NCBI RefSeq assembly: GCF_030440535.1
Contig: NZ_CP047117.1
Coordinates: 1,736,001-1,800,000 of the forward strand
DNA length: 64,000 nt
Origin: Corynebacterium capitovis DSM 44611
GTDB lineage: Bacteria > Actinomycetota > Actinomycetes > Mycobacteriales > Mycobacteriaceae
Direction of reading: 5' to 3'
The position numbers and the translations under genes are program-made. The notes below the pieces were generated by a model. That model made no database searches, had not been told where the DNA came from, and saw only the letters and a program-made list of their open reading frames with translations. Positions 46,201 through 53,982 of the stretch are shown one piece after another (position 1 is the stretch's first letter; every line of letters begins with the position of its first letter).

Positions 46201-46282
46201 GGAGAACTACGCCGGCGGGTCCGCGCTCATGCTGGTCGCGGGGTGCGCGGCGGTGGCGGCGCTCGCGTTCCCAGACGAGTAG
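43280..46282 (+). CDS. aftD: AftD-like arabinofuranosyltransferase (DUF3367 family), membrane GT-C protein
   Basis: 1000 residues starting at GTG. Multi-helix GT-C membrane part (about 25-400, with the loop ADTKFDLTQNP carrying the acidic residues of GT-C catalysis) and a large periplasmic part. The latter includes a discoidin-like stretch (SLTAAFDGLADTAWWPAPGD) that may bind sugar, and a hydrophobic C-terminus (about 900-1000). Uses decaprenyl-phospho-arabinose to extend arabinan or lipoarabinomannan. Shorter than mycobacterial AftD (about 1400). It overlaps the convergent acyltransferase by 76 bases. Confidence 0.85.
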   Translation: MPVPPVPARRWAASGSAAHWVGWVVLATLAFLQSPGRVSADTKFDLTQNPAGFLAQAASAYTDRFTLGQIQNQAYGYFFPQGPFFLLPLPDWVTQRLWWTLLMGLAFSGMLILARRMGIGPGGPAMTAAALYALSPRILTTLTAISSEAWPVALVPWTLIPLMQRTPQVAASLIPIALMGAVNATATILACVPAFVLLLTRRSWARLAAWCGGTVLVSAWWIGPLLVVGRYSPPFTEFIESAFVTTHWLNPAEVLRGTTSWSPFVDTERAAGFVLVSEPVFILATSFVAALGFAGLARRDMPGRTFCVVLLSTGFLVLCGAHFATSLLDGPLAPFRNLHKLDPAVRLPLCLGAGWAVEKLRRRGRTPALVGALLVVVVSLAPAWSLRLLPEGTWTEVSPDWIAAGQWLDANAAQTRTLVVPAASFARQTWGWTRDEPIQAVSHVPFAVRDAVPLVNPEAIRGLDGQVAALDWEALRSIGVGVVVVRHDLASDPTTPDLGEPTVNFGDVDIYARDVNRGMMITSDEPVRVDGGGEVLPLLYRELGYFPARVGSGDADIVTDTPALAARNYGTLDSPLSAQLHDETEGADVRNRLKDYPSAGTRVGVTQDGSTRASSSAADATAFGGAHPAASLTAAFDGLADTAWWPAPGDTRGWIESSVTDGRVTITATEDTTMSVSSGDSVEDVSLVGGEPRTISVGGPTVRITLTQRVGITDLETGAHRIVEVPGTADTYFFQRMFPATDILQRRFTTAEAATWRFSHPATVDGERVEGSVSLQAGTHEILTDAETLLISSTDVPDARWKSFGGTLEARDEERTIVTTRAYNEGLRAHIGGVELEPELIDAGAQAFRVPAGLSGTFTMTFAGDRPYRLSLACGGAVSALALAVCVWAAWRRQPPAPPHSPELAGASRVMASPIVAAVAVGLTPALAPALAPGALAATAVWAVRRYTLIPSWALSGGLAVFMGLWLARAPWPGENYAGGSALMLVAGCAAVAALAFPDE

Positions 46283-47274
46283 GCCGTGCCCCGATCCAGC
46301 AGGCGGCGGAGCAGCCGCGCGCCGGGGACCTCGACAAACTCGTAGGACACGTACGCGACGGCGATGCTCGCCGCGGCCGTAAAGACCAGCACCGCGAAAA
46401 ATCCCCCCGAGAAGACGGGGATGCCCAGTACCGGGAAGGCGAAGGACAGCACCGCCACGTGCCACAGGAAGATCGAGTAGGACCACCGGCCGAGGTGCGT
46501 CATCGCACGGGACGCCAGCACCCCGTCAGCGCGCGGGCCCAGCGCGAACGGCACCACCAGCACGGCCGCAAACGCCGATCCGATGAGGACGCGCACGTTG
46601 AGCTCGAGGGGGCTGGGGTGCGTAAGTCCGACGGGTCCGGCCACGCCACCCAGCCAGGCCAGTGGCACGAACAGCGCCGCGACGGGCCATCGTGGCCAGC
46701 GCCACACCGCGCCGCGGCGCTCCAACTCCGCCGCGGCAAGGCCAACGGCAAACCAGGGGACGTACGTGGGGGGCCAGATCTGCATATTGACCCAGGTGAC
46801 GGAATCGACCAGCCAGGGCCACGCGCACGACAGCGGCACCAGCACCGCCAGGAGGACCCACCGCGACCGCGCGGGCACTCTGAGGTAGAGCGGGAGAACC
46901 AGGTAAAACGCCACCTCAACGCACAAAGACCACATCTGCGTTAGGCCGGCGATGAGCCCGTCTGGGACGTAAATCTGAAGGAGGAAGAGGTTCGCCAGGA
47001 ACGTGGGGGCGTCGAGAAGCGAAAGCTCTGGCAGCGTAAGGGCCACAACGCACACGCACACGGCGTACGCGGGGGCGATACGCGCTAAGCGGCGCGAGTA
47101 GTAGCCCGGCCGGGGCGTGCCGCGCGCGAGCAGAAACGCCGAGAGGGCGTAGAACACGGCGACGAAGTAGTCGAAGCGCTCGAGGATGGGCGAGTACGTG
47201 CCCGTCTGGAAAGAAACGTGCGTGACAAGGATGCCCAGCGCCGCGACAGCGCGCAGGCCCTCGAGTTCCGGCAG
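46207..47274 (-). CDS. tmaT: TmaT-like membrane acyltransferase (acyltransferase-3 family); 5' end uncertain
   Basis: About 355 residues, about ten membrane helices. LPELEGLRAVAALGILVTHV at the start is the acyltransferase-3 hallmark with the catalytic-type His (VTHV), and FDYFVAVFYALSAFLLARG follows. By position beside the Rv0227c-like gene it is the Rv0228/TmaT orthologue, which acetylates trehalose monomycolate before MmpL3 export. No ATG, GTG or TTG is in frame for almost 200 bases upstream of the conserved start; an ATG at 47300 is in another frame (see findings). Start given is the CTG of LPELEG, as a lower bound. Confidence 0.8.
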   Translation of the reverse strand: MPELEGLRAVAALGILVTHVSFQTGTYSPILERFDYFVAVFYALSAFLLARGTPRPGYYSRRLARIAPAYAVCVCVVALTLPELSLLDAPTFLANLFLLQIYVPDGLIAGLTQMWSLCVEVAFYLVLPLYLRVPARSRWVLLAVLVPLSCAWPWLVDSVTWVNMQIWPPTYVPWFAVGLAAAELERRGAVWRWPRWPVAALFVPLAWLGGVAGPVGLTHPSPLELNVRVLIGSAFAAVLVVPFALGPRADGVLASRAMTHLGRWSYSIFLWHVAVLSFAFPVLGIPVFSGGFFAVLVFTAAASIAVAYVSYEFVEVPGARLLRRLLDRGTAYSSGNASAATAAHPATSMSADPPA

Positions 47275-47292
47275 TACGTTATTGTTTCTGAT

Positions 47293-47979
47293 GTGTTCAT
47301 TGTAGGAGTCAAGCGGGCAGGTGCGGTCCTCCTGCTCTGCTTCCTCCTCAACCTTCCCGCGCCCTTCATCATCGCAGCCCAGCGCACACTCCCCACGTCT
47401 GGCACCGAGTCCGTAACCTACGACGGGCCCGTCGAGCTCACCCGCGAGACTATCCTCGGGCCGGGCCAAAGCCGCAAAGAGGTCACCGTGGACACGCGCA
47501 TTCTTCTCGACGGCAACGAGTACCGCGATTCCTACACCGCGAACCGTTCCAGCGCGTTCCCGGTTCGCGACCGCGGAGGGTTGACCTACTTCTTCCCCTA
47601 CCGCCCGGAACGGCGCAGCTACCCGTATTCCGACCCGTTCTCCTTGTCGGCGGTCCCGCTGGATTACGCCGGGATGGGAAGCGTTGGGGGGTTGGAGACG
47701 TACAAGTACCGCGCGGTTATCGACGACGGCGATTACCACGCCGAGCGCATCTTCGACCTTGAGCGGCGCACCGGGCGTGTCCTCGACGAGACGTGGACGG
47801 TCGCCGGTGGCCTCGCAGAGGGCTTTTTCCGCCTGTCCGAGCAATCGCGGGTAGAGGCCCTCGACGCGGCGCGGGACGAGGTTGCCATCCTTCGCGTCCT
47901 GCAGGTGCTGGCCTGGGGGACGCGCTTTGTCGCGGTCCTGACGCTTGTTGGCTTGGCGGTCGCCTTTGCGCGCCGCTAG
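47293..47979 (+). CDS. DUF3068 (PorA-family) membrane protein, Rv0227c-like
   Basis: 228 residues. N-terminal membrane helix (AGAVLLLCFLLNLPAPFIIAA), a large extracytoplasmic domain (about 30-195) and a second helix near the C-terminus (LQVLAWGTRFVAVLTLVGLAVAF). Orthologue by pattern and place of the corynebacterial protein needed for lipomannan maturation and LAM synthesis. The GTG at 47293 is the likeliest start; the frame is open to 47218. It overlaps or abuts the divergent acyltransferase start. Probably co-transcribed with the following membrane protein. Confidence 0.8.
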   Translation: MFIVGVKRAGAVLLLCFLLNLPAPFIIAAQRTLPTSGTESVTYDGPVELTRETILGPGQSRKEVTVDTRILLDGNEYRDSYTANRSSAFPVRDRGGLTYFFPYRPERRSYPYSDPFSLSAVPLDYAGMGSVGGLETYKYRAVIDDGDYHAERIFDLERRTGRVLDETWTVAGGLAEGFFRLSEQSRVEALDAARDEVAILRVLQVLAWGTRFVAVLTLVGLAVAFARR

Positions 47980-49351
47980 AGCCTGGGGGCTCGTTGTCGT
48001 CCTGGCGCTGACGTGGCCCTTCTTTCTGCCGGGCGAGGCGTTCGCGCTGCGCGACATGATGGTGCTGCCGGACATGGCTCTCACCCGCGCCGCGCTCGGT
48101 TTCGGGGACCTCCCGGCGCGTAATGTCCCCCAGGATGCTCTGCTGGGGTTGGTCCCCTTTCCGGTTCTTGCGGTGCGCCTTCTCGTGGTGTCCGCCGCTG
48201 CGTGCGCAGCGTGGGCGGGGTGGCGCGCGTCAGAGTCGGCGTTTGGTCGCGCCGCCGCGATGACGGTGGCGGTGTGGAACCCCTTCGTCGTGGAGCGCCT
48301 ACTGCAGGGCCAATGGTCTCTCGTTATCGCAGCGTGGTTGCTCCCCTGGATCGCTGTATCGGGTTCGTGGGCTGCCCGGTGGGCAGCGTCGCTCACGCCG
48401 ACTGGGGCGATAGCTTCGCTGCTGTTCTCGCGGTCGTGGGCACAGGTGATCGTGGCCGCGCTACTGTGTCTGCCCTGGGTGGTCGCGGGCGCTCTAGCGG
48501 GCGGTGGCACCGCCTCGGAGGCATCCGCAGCGGCCTTTGGCCCCCGCGCCGAGGTGAGCGTGGGGACATTGGGGGCGCTGCTCGGCCTCGGCGGGATCTG
48601 GAATGCCGACGCCGTCCCGCCCTCTCGCGCAGCGGGATTCGCCCTGTTCGGAGTCGTTTTGTTCGCCCTGCTCGCCCTCGGGTGGCGGGCAGTTCCGCGT
48701 CGCCTCCACGCCCTCGCCGCTCTCGGTTTCGCGCTGGCCATCCTCTCTTGGTCCGGCGCGTTGGCGTGGGCGGTGCAGGGCCTTCCTGGCGGGGGGTTGC
48801 TGCGCGATGGGCACAAGTGGGTCATGCTGGCCATCCCGGCGATGGTGTCCGCGGCAGGGGCGCTGTCCTCGCGGGTGGCTGGCGCCGCGCTGGCCTGCGC
48901 GCTGCTCCAGGTCCCCGACGCCCCGCTCGCCGTCTCCGCCCTGCGCCCCGTTTCTGTGCAGGTCCCAGCGGTCGACGACGCGGGTCGCGACGTCTTCTTC
49001 GTTGACCGCCCCTCCCTCGCCCGCCGCACGGACGGGGTCGTCGTTGTGGACCCCGCCCCCAAGGTCATGAACGTCGTCGAGTCCGGGCAGCTGCGTGTCG
49101 ACGCCACCGTCGTCGACCCCCCGTCACCCCGGTGGGAGGCGGCGTCGCGGGCCGTTCATGATCGCGACGTGGAGGCGCTTCGCGGTGTGGGCGTTGGGGT
49201 TGTCGTTTACCCTGATTTAACCGTATGGGAGACCGGCGCGCCTGCTCGCGGCCTGCCGGTAGTCGGTGTATCCCTCCTGGCTTTGTGGCTTTTCACGCCC
49301 ATATTCGCATCGTTATCGAATTGTTATAGACGCTCTAAGCTGCGCGTTTAA
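47945..49351 (+). CDS. Rv0226c-like polytopic membrane protein
   Basis: 468 residues (TTG start at 47945, or TTG 47966). Many hydrophobic helices in the first 300 residues, then a soluble C-terminal part ending in a last helix. Overlaps the DUF3068 gene by about 35 bases. In M. tuberculosis this family sits in the same order (Rv0224c to Rv0228). The N-terminal pattern suggests a GT-C-like glycosyltransferase or flippase in lipoglycan synthesis, but no catalytic residue can be assigned. Function unproved. Confidence 0.8.
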   Translation: MLAWRSPLRAARAWGLVVVLALTWPFFLPGEAFALRDMMVLPDMALTRAALGFGDLPARNVPQDALLGLVPFPVLAVRLLVVSAAACAAWAGWRASESAFGRAAAMTVAVWNPFVVERLLQGQWSLVIAAWLLPWIAVSGSWAARWAASLTPTGAIASLLFSRSWAQVIVAALLCLPWVVAGALAGGGTASEASAAAFGPRAEVSVGTLGALLGLGGIWNADAVPPSRAAGFALFGVVLFALLALGWRAVPRRLHALAALGFALAILSWSGALAWAVQGLPGGGLLRDGHKWVMLAIPAMVSAAGALSSRVAGAALACALLQVPDAPLAVSALRPVSVQVPAVDDAGRDVFFVDRPSLARRTDGVVVVDPAPKVMNVVESGQLRVDATVVDPPSPRWEAASRAVHDRDVEALRGVGVGVVVYPDLTVWETGAPARGLPVVGVSLLALWLFTPIFASLSNCYRRSKLRV

Positions 49352-49409
49352 GCGATTTAGTTGGCGATTATCAATTAATGGCCCGTTCCCACCTTAAGGG
49401 AGCTTGTGC

Positions 49410-49434
49410 GGAACGCCCCTTAGCCTCTAAAGTT
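49410..49434 (+). promoter_or_regulatory. Candidate SigH-type promoter of the small helical proteins
   Basis: GGAA (49410-49413), 18 bases, GTT (49432-49434), the SigH pattern seen at clpB and dnaK (spacing 19 there). About 40 bases before the strong ribosome site aaggaggt at 49460. The short consensus can occur by chance. Confidence 0.5.
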
Positions 49435-49476
49435 AACGCCAGATGAACACGAGGTTACCTAAGGAGGTGCGCAACC

Positions 49477-49674
49477 ATGACACACGCAATTACTGACCAC
49501 GCTTTGGACAACGTGCGTCGCGACCTCGTCTCCAAGTGGCGCGGAACCTATCCCGCCGACGAGGTGGAAACGATCTTCAACGAGGTCGTCGCCCGGCACG
49601 TCAAGGCCGCCACCGTCACCGACTTCATTCCGGTGCTCGCAGAGGCGGAAACCAACGAGCGGCTCGCCCGCTGA
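49477..49674 (+). CDS. Small three-helix-bundle-domain protein, copy 1
   Basis: 65 residues. Perfect ribosome site aaggaggt upstream of the ATG, so translation is probably strong. ALDNVRRDLVSKWRGTYPADEVETIF...VTDFIPVLAEAETNERL fits the three-helix-bundle dimerisation domain found elsewhere at the N-terminus of arsenate reductases and tyrosine phosphatases, here standing alone. Paralogue of the next gene. No membrane segment or cysteine. Function unknown. Confidence 0.8.
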   Translation: MTHAITDHALDNVRRDLVSKWRGTYPADEVETIFNEVVARHVKAATVTDFIPVLAEAETNERLAR

Positions 49675-49688
49675 GACTGGAGAACACA

Positions 49689-49925
49689 ATGACAAACACC
49701 AAGAACAAGAACAAGATCGATTTCAGCATCATTCGCGAACGTGCCCTGCGCAACATCCGCGAGGACCTCATCAGTAACTGGTCGGACCGCTACAGCGCCA
49801 AGAAGATCAGCGACACGTTCCACAACGAGCTGGCCACGCACCGCAGGCGGGCGGCGGTGGACGACTTCGTTCCCATCCTCGTCGAGGCCGCGATGCTCAA
49901 CCGCCTACGGGGGGGCTCTCTCTAA
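49689..49925 (+). CDS. Small three-helix-bundle-domain protein, copy 2
   Basis: 78 residues starting MTNTKNKNKIDFS, with a basic Asn/Lys leader absent from copy 1. Core ALRNIREDLISNWSDRYSAKKISDTF...VDDFVPILVEAAMLNRL aligns with copy 1 over its whole length (about 35 % identity by eye). 14 bases after copy 1, so they are co-transcribed; the two could form a heterodimer. Ends 10 bases from the convergent glycosyltransferase. Confidence 0.8.
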   Translation: MTNTKNKNKIDFSIIRERALRNIREDLISNWSDRYSAKKISDTFHNELATHRRRAAVDDFVPILVEAAMLNRLRGGSL

Positions 49926-49934
49926 GGCTCGCGC

Positions 49935-51002
49935 CTAGGACAGCTGCTCGCTAAACCGTCGTCCCGTTTCTTCCCAGGAGAAACGGGACGCACGCCGTTG
50001 CGCCTCCGCTCCGAGGATGGAGCGCGCGGTGGCGTCGGCAAGCAGTGCCCTCGTCGCCTCTCGGAATTCGGCTTCGTCTCGAACGAGCCTGCCGGTAACG
50101 CCGTCCTCAATAGAATCGCGCAGGCCTCCGGCGCTGGCGTAGCCGATGGTTGGAACCGCGTGCTGGGCGGCCTCGATCACCGCAATACCCCACCCCTCCT
50201 TCTGGCTGGGCATGAGGTGCAGACAGGCGCGGGCGAGGACGGCGTGCTTGTACGCGTCGTTGACGTGGCCGTGGAAAATGACCTTGTCCCCCAGCGGGGC
50301 AGCGTATTCCCGGAGCTTGTCCTCCCACCACCCCCCGCCGAGGACGTCGAGGACGACGCCGTCTAGATCAGCGACCGCGTCGATCGCCTGCTCAATGCGT
50401 TTGTGGGGCACCAAGCGCGAGAGGGTGGCAACGTGCGTGAAATCGTCGGGCGGCAACTCAGGCAGCGCATCGGGGACCGGATCGACCCCATTTTCAATGA
50501 TGGTGATGTCGTCCGGGCGGACACCAAGCGCTACTAGGTCCGCCTTCGACGCCTCCGACACGGTGACGTACGGTGCGCCGCGGTACACCCGCGGCGCCAC
50601 GCGCGACTCGAGGAACCAACCCAGCCGGCCGATGATTGGGCCCGCGACCGGCCATTGCTCCTTGTGACAGTGGTGCGTCAGAAGAATTGTTCTCGCCCCC
50701 ACCAGCCCCGCGTAGAGGCGCGCAAAAAAAGGCACCCCGTTCTGGGTATCAACGATCACGTCCGGCCTGTGGCGCAGCACCGCCAGCGGCGCGAGAAGGT
50801 ACACACCATACTTTCCCCCAGCGCGCTCGCACACCATCCCCGCCCGCTTGGTCCGGCGCGGCGCATCCGTGTGCGATGCGCTGCGGTACACCACCTCGTG
50901 GCCCTGCGCCGCCACATACTCCCCCACGCGCTCCAGGTAGCGTTCGGAGCCCCCGCCCTGCGGGTGGGTCGTATCGCGCCAGCAGAGCAAAAGTATCTTC
51001 AT
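49935..51002 (-). CDS. GT4-family glycosyltransferase (Rv0225-like)
   Basis: 355 residues, GT-B fold: N-terminal MKILLLCWRDTTHPQGGGSERYL (acceptor side) and the C-terminal donor motif KEGWGIAVIEAAQ with E-x7-E. Cytoplasmic, likely uses a nucleotide sugar; acceptor unknown. In M. tuberculosis its neighbours are the same (Rv0224c methylase, Rv0226c). Starts 5 bases from the divergent methyltransferase gene. Confidence 0.88.
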   Translation of the reverse strand: MKILLLCWRDTTHPQGGGSERYLERVGEYVAAQGHEVVYRSASHTDAPRRTKRAGMVCERAGGKYGVYLLAPLAVLRHRPDVIVDTQNGVPFFARLYAGLVGARTILLTHHCHKEQWPVAGPIIGRLGWFLESRVAPRVYRGAPYVTVSEASKADLVALGVRPDDITIIENGVDPVPDALPELPPDDFTHVATLSRLVPHKRIEQAIDAVADLDGVVLDVLGGGWWEDKLREYAAPLGDKVIFHGHVNDAYKHAVLARACLHLMPSQKEGWGIAVIEAAQHAVPTIGYASAGGLRDSIEDGVTGRLVRDEAEFREATRALLADATARSILGAEAQRRASRFSWEETGRRFSEQLS

Positions 51003-51007
51003 AGATC

Positions 51008-51754
51008 ATGTACCGTACCCGCCGCATGGCCACGCTCCGCCGCTCGCTGCGCCTGCTGCGCTCTTTCCCCTACGAGCAGTACCGCCCGGCGGTGTTCTAC
51101 GGGGGTCTTGCCGCAGACACGGCATCTCTTCTCGACGCCCTCTCGCGCGACCTCACCCCAGCCTCCCTGCGGGGAGCGCGCGTTCTCGATGTCGGGGGCG
51201 GGCCCGGCTACTTCGCTGACGAGTTCGCCCGTCACGGCGCGTGGTACGTCGGGCTTGAACCCAGCGTCTCGGAACTGTCGGTAGCCGGGCTGAGTGGCTA
51301 TGGCGCGGTCCGCGGAGATGGCACCGCATTGCCCTTCGCTAACGACTCCTTCGACGTGGTCTACTCCTCTAACGTCGCAGAACACATCCCCGATTGGCGA
51401 AAGATGGGGGCCGAAATGATCCGCGTGGCCAAACCGGGCGGGCTTGTCGTGGTGTCCTACACCGTGTGGCTGGGCCCGTTCGGAGGGCATGAAACCGGCC
51501 TGTGGCCTCACTACGTGGGCGGGGAGTTCGCGCGGCGTCGATACGCGAGGAAGCACGGACGCGAGCCGAAAAACGTCTGGGGCACCTCGCTTTTCGACGT
51601 CTCCGCGTCCGACGGCCTCGCGTGGGCCAAGGAAACCGGGCTGATGGTCACCGCGTTTCCCCGTTACCACCCCGCGTGGGCCTGGTGGCTCACGCGGGTG
51701 CCGGTCCTGCGGGAGTTCGCGGTTTCGAACCTGGTGGTCGTCCTCCGCGCGTGA
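51008..51754 (+). CDS. mtrP: SAM-dependent methyltransferase, MtrP-like (Rv0224c-like)
   Basis: 248 residues. Class I SAM domain: motif I ARVLDVGGGPGYFADEFA (about 59-76), acidic LEPSVSEL, and SNVAEHIPDWRKMGAEMIRVAKPGG. By position and family it is the corynebacterial MtrP, proposed to methylate mycolate-linked acyl groups of trehalose mycolates and affect their transport. The chemical target here is inferred. Its ATG is 5 bases from the divergent glycosyltransferase start, so no free promoter region lies between them. Confidence 0.82.
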   Translation: MYRTRRMATLRRSLRLLRSFPYEQYRPAVFYGGLAADTASLLDALSRDLTPASLRGARVLDVGGGPGYFADEFARHGAWYVGLEPSVSELSVAGLSGYGAVRGDGTALPFANDSFDVVYSSNVAEHIPDWRKMGAEMIRVAKPGGLVVVSYTVWLGPFGGHETGLWPHYVGGEFARRRYARKHGREPKNVWGTSLFDVSASDGLAWAKETGLMVTAFPRYHPAWAWWLTRVPVLREFAVSNLVVVLRA

Positions 51755-51757
51755 GAG

Positions 51758-53584
51758 CTAGCTGCGCGCTGCCTCGATACGTTCACCCAGGCGGTCGAGC
51801 TGCGCAAAGATTTCCTCGGGGATGCGCTCCCCCAAGCTGTTCAAGTACGCGCGGGCGTCCGCGAGATCGCGGGACCACAGCTCCGGATCTGCGCTGAGTG
51901 CCTCGCGCACGTCTTCGGCAGGCGTGTCCAAACCGGTGAGGTCAAGGTCCTCGGGGCGCGCAGTGTGCCCGGCGACGGTGTCGTGCGCACCCACGCGACC
52001 CTCGATCCGGTCGACGATCCACTTCAAGACGCGGGAGTTCTCCCCGAAGCCCGGCCACAGGAAGCGCCCGTCCTCACCGCGACGGAACCAGTTGACCAGG
52101 AAGATCGAAGGCATGCGGTCGCCGCCCTTGATGCCCATGTCGATCCAGTGGCGGAAGTAATCGCCCACCGCGTAACCCATGAACGGCAACATGGCCATCG
52201 GGTCATGACGCAGCGCGCCGACGGTTGCTTCGTGCGATGCCGCGGTCTGGCCCGAGGAAAGCATCGCGCCAATCATCGTGCCGTGCTCCCAGTCGAAAGC
52301 CTGGGTGACCAGCGGAACAGTGTCCGGCCGGCGACCGCCGAAGAGGATCGCGTCGATCTTCACACCCTTCGGGTCGTTGAACTCAGGTGCCGCGGTCGGG
52401 CACTGCTCGATCGGCACGCAGTAGCGCGAGTTCGGGTGCGCGGCCTTGCGTCCCGACTCCGGCGCCCAGTCCTCGCCCTGCCAGTCGATGAGGTGGGCCG
52501 GCGTGTCGCCGTCCATACCCTCCCACCACACGTCGCCATCGTCGGTGAGGGCGACGTTGGTGAACAGGGCGTTACCGGGCTCCATCGTCCGCATTGCGAT
52601 GGGGTTGGACGCGTAGTTCGTCCCCGGCGCCACACCGAAGAAGCCGTTTTCGGGGTTGACGGCGTACAGGCCGTCGTCGTGAAGATGCATCCACGCGATG
52701 TCGTCGCCCACGACCTCGGCGGTCCAACCGGGAAGCGTGGGGGTAATCATGGCCAGGTTCGTCTTGCCGCATGCGGATGGGAACGCCCCGGCGATGTGGT
52801 AGGCCTTGCCCTCCGGCGAGATCAGTTTGAGGATGAGCATGTGCTCCGCCATCCAGCCCTCTTCGCGAGCCATCACCGAGGCAATGCGCAGCGCGTAGCA
52901 CTTCTTGGCCAAGATGGCGTTCCCGCCGTACCCGGAACCGTAGGACCAAATCTCCTTCGTTTCGGGGAACTGAGAGATGTACTTCGTGTCGTTGCACGGC
53001 CAGGCGACGTCTTCCTGGCCCGCCTCAAGCGGCGCACCCACCGAGTGCATGCAGCGCACGAAGTTGTCGCCGGTGATCTTCGCCAGGGCCTCGGAACCCA
53101 TGCGCGTCATGATGCGCATGGACATCACCACGTATTCCGAGTCGGTCAGCTGCACGCCGAGTTTCGGGTCCGGGTCCGAGATGGGGCCCATGCAAAACGG
53201 CACGACGTACATCGTGCGACCCTTCATCGCGCCCTCGAAGTGCTTACGCATCTCGGCCTTCAGCTCATCGGGGGCGACCCAGTTGTTCGTCGGGCCGGCG
53301 TCCTCTTGGCGCTGCGTGGAGATGAAAGTGCGAGACTCCACCCGCGCCACGTCTGAGGGGTTGGAGTGCGCGAGGTAGGAGTTGGGGCGCTTTTCCTCGT
53401 TGAGCTTAATCAGCGTGCCCTTTGCCACCAGATCAGCGGCTAGCCGGTCCCACTCCTCCTGGGATCCGTCGGCGAAAACCACGCGATCGGGTTGGAACAA
53501 CTCGACAGCCTCGTTAATCCATGCAATGAGCTGTTCATTGTCTGTCGGCGCGGCCTGCGCCATACCCTTGACTGCGGTGGTCAT
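51758..53584 (-). CDS. pckG: Phosphoenolpyruvate carboxykinase (GTP)
   Basis: 608 residues, usual for GTP-dependent PEPCK. P-loop [14 protein letters not shown] (about 260-275), metal-binding AYHIAGAF and [10 protein letters not shown], and active-site Cys in the P-loop (ACGKTN). Interconverts oxaloacetate and PEP in gluconeogenesis. The frame is open to 53611; the ATG at 53584 (MTTAVKG) is chosen. RamA-like motifs lie upstream. 3 bases separate its stop from that of the convergent methyltransferase. Confidence 0.97.
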   Translation of the reverse strand: MTTAVKGMAQAAPTDNEQLIAWINEAVELFQPDRVVFADGSQEEWDRLAADLVAKGTLIKLNEEKRPNSYLAHSNPSDVARVESRTFISTQRQEDAGPTNNWVAPDELKAEMRKHFEGAMKGRTMYVVPFCMGPISDPDPKLGVQLTDSEYVVMSMRIMTRMGSEALAKITGDNFVRCMHSVGAPLEAGQEDVAWPCNDTKYISQFPETKEIWSYGSGYGGNAILAKKCYALRIASVMAREEGWMAEHMLILKLISPEGKAYHIAGAFPSACGKTNLAMITPTLPGWTAEVVGDDIAWMHLHDDGLYAVNPENGFFGVAPGTNYASNPIAMRTMEPGNALFTNVALTDDGDVWWEGMDGDTPAHLIDWQGEDWAPESGRKAAHPNSRYCVPIEQCPTAAPEFNDPKGVKIDAILFGGRRPDTVPLVTQAFDWEHGTMIGAMLSSGQTAASHEATVGALRHDPMAMLPFMGYAVGDYFRHWIDMGIKGGDRMPSIFLVNWFRRGEDGRFLWPGFGENSRVLKWIVDRIEGRVGAHDTVAGHTARPEDLDLTGLDTPAEDVREALSADPELWSRDLADARAYLNSLGERIPEEIFAQLDRLGERIEAARS

Positions 53585-53768
53585 GTCTCTCCTGTACCCG
53601 TTCGTCCCCAACCGGTTATTTCCAGCAGGCTCGTGAAAGATAAAATCTGTCGCCTTTTAGATTATCGAATACGTATCCTATCTGGACGAAGAGGGAAAAC
53701 GGCAGACCCCCTTCGGTTATATCAAGTGACGAAAGGCACGGTTTTCGCGCCTCCGCCCCGCCGTCACG

Positions 53769-53786
53769 CACCCCCTAGAGGGGGTG
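53769..53786. promoter_or_regulatory. RamA-like inverted motif 1 (CACCCC-N6-GGGGTG)
   Basis: A perfect 6+6 inverted repeat (7+7 with 4-base loop if extended). ACCCCCT and AGGGGGT each fit the RamA half-site rule (AC4-5 A/G/T; A/C/T G4-6 T/C). It is 185 bases upstream of pckG, a gluconeogenic gene of the kind RamA controls. Confidence 0.55.
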
Positions 53787-53884
53787 ATACACCCTGCGTA
53801 CGCCCGCGCCATTCACCCCGTACGCTGCGACGACGACCGAGGGAATGTAAGTCAACAAGGAGGATGCGGCTCGTGACCGATTGC

Positions 53885-53902
53885 CACCCCCAGATAGGGG
53901 TG
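53885..53902. promoter_or_regulatory. RamA-like inverted motif 2 (CACCCC-N6-GGGGTG)
   Basis: Same 18-base layout as motif 1, different spacer bases (cagata), 116 bases further from pckG and 81 bases before trmB. The conserved half-sites with changed spacer suggest a real operator rather than a duplication. Confidence 0.55.
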
Positions 53903-53947
53903 CGCGCCTCGGGGGCCGTGCACCGGCCGGAGTTTCCCCCAAGAAAC

Positions 53948-53975
53948 TTGCGTTCACCCACGTCATGTGGACAAT
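53948..53975 (+). promoter_or_regulatory. Leaderless-type promoter of trmB
   Basis: TTGCGT (53948-53953), 16 bases, GACAAT (53970-53975). The expected start of transcription is at about the A of the ATG at 53983, and no ribosome site precedes that ATG, so the message is probably leaderless. Confidence 0.5.
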
Positions 53976-53982
53976 TGACGTA

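Larger units (their letters stand above)
53585..53982. promoter_or_regulatory. 398-base divergent pckG/trmB control region
   Basis: No gene is seen. It holds two CACCCC-N6-GGGGTG inverted repeats (53769-53786 and 53885-53902), a small palindrome around ATACGTAT (about 53668-53675) near the pckG side, and a leaderless-type promoter for trmB. The A/T-rich pckG-proximal part (53640-53700) probably carries the pckG promoter. Confidence 0.65.

Noticed and set aside
46207..49107. A 966-codon minus frame reaching far upstream of the acyltransferase
   Set aside because: Only its last about 355 codons resemble a protein family; the rest is antisense to DUF3068 and the Rv0226c-like gene and reads as Arg/Ser/Ala noise.
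51965..53356. 463-codon plus frame
   Set aside because: Antisense of pckG.
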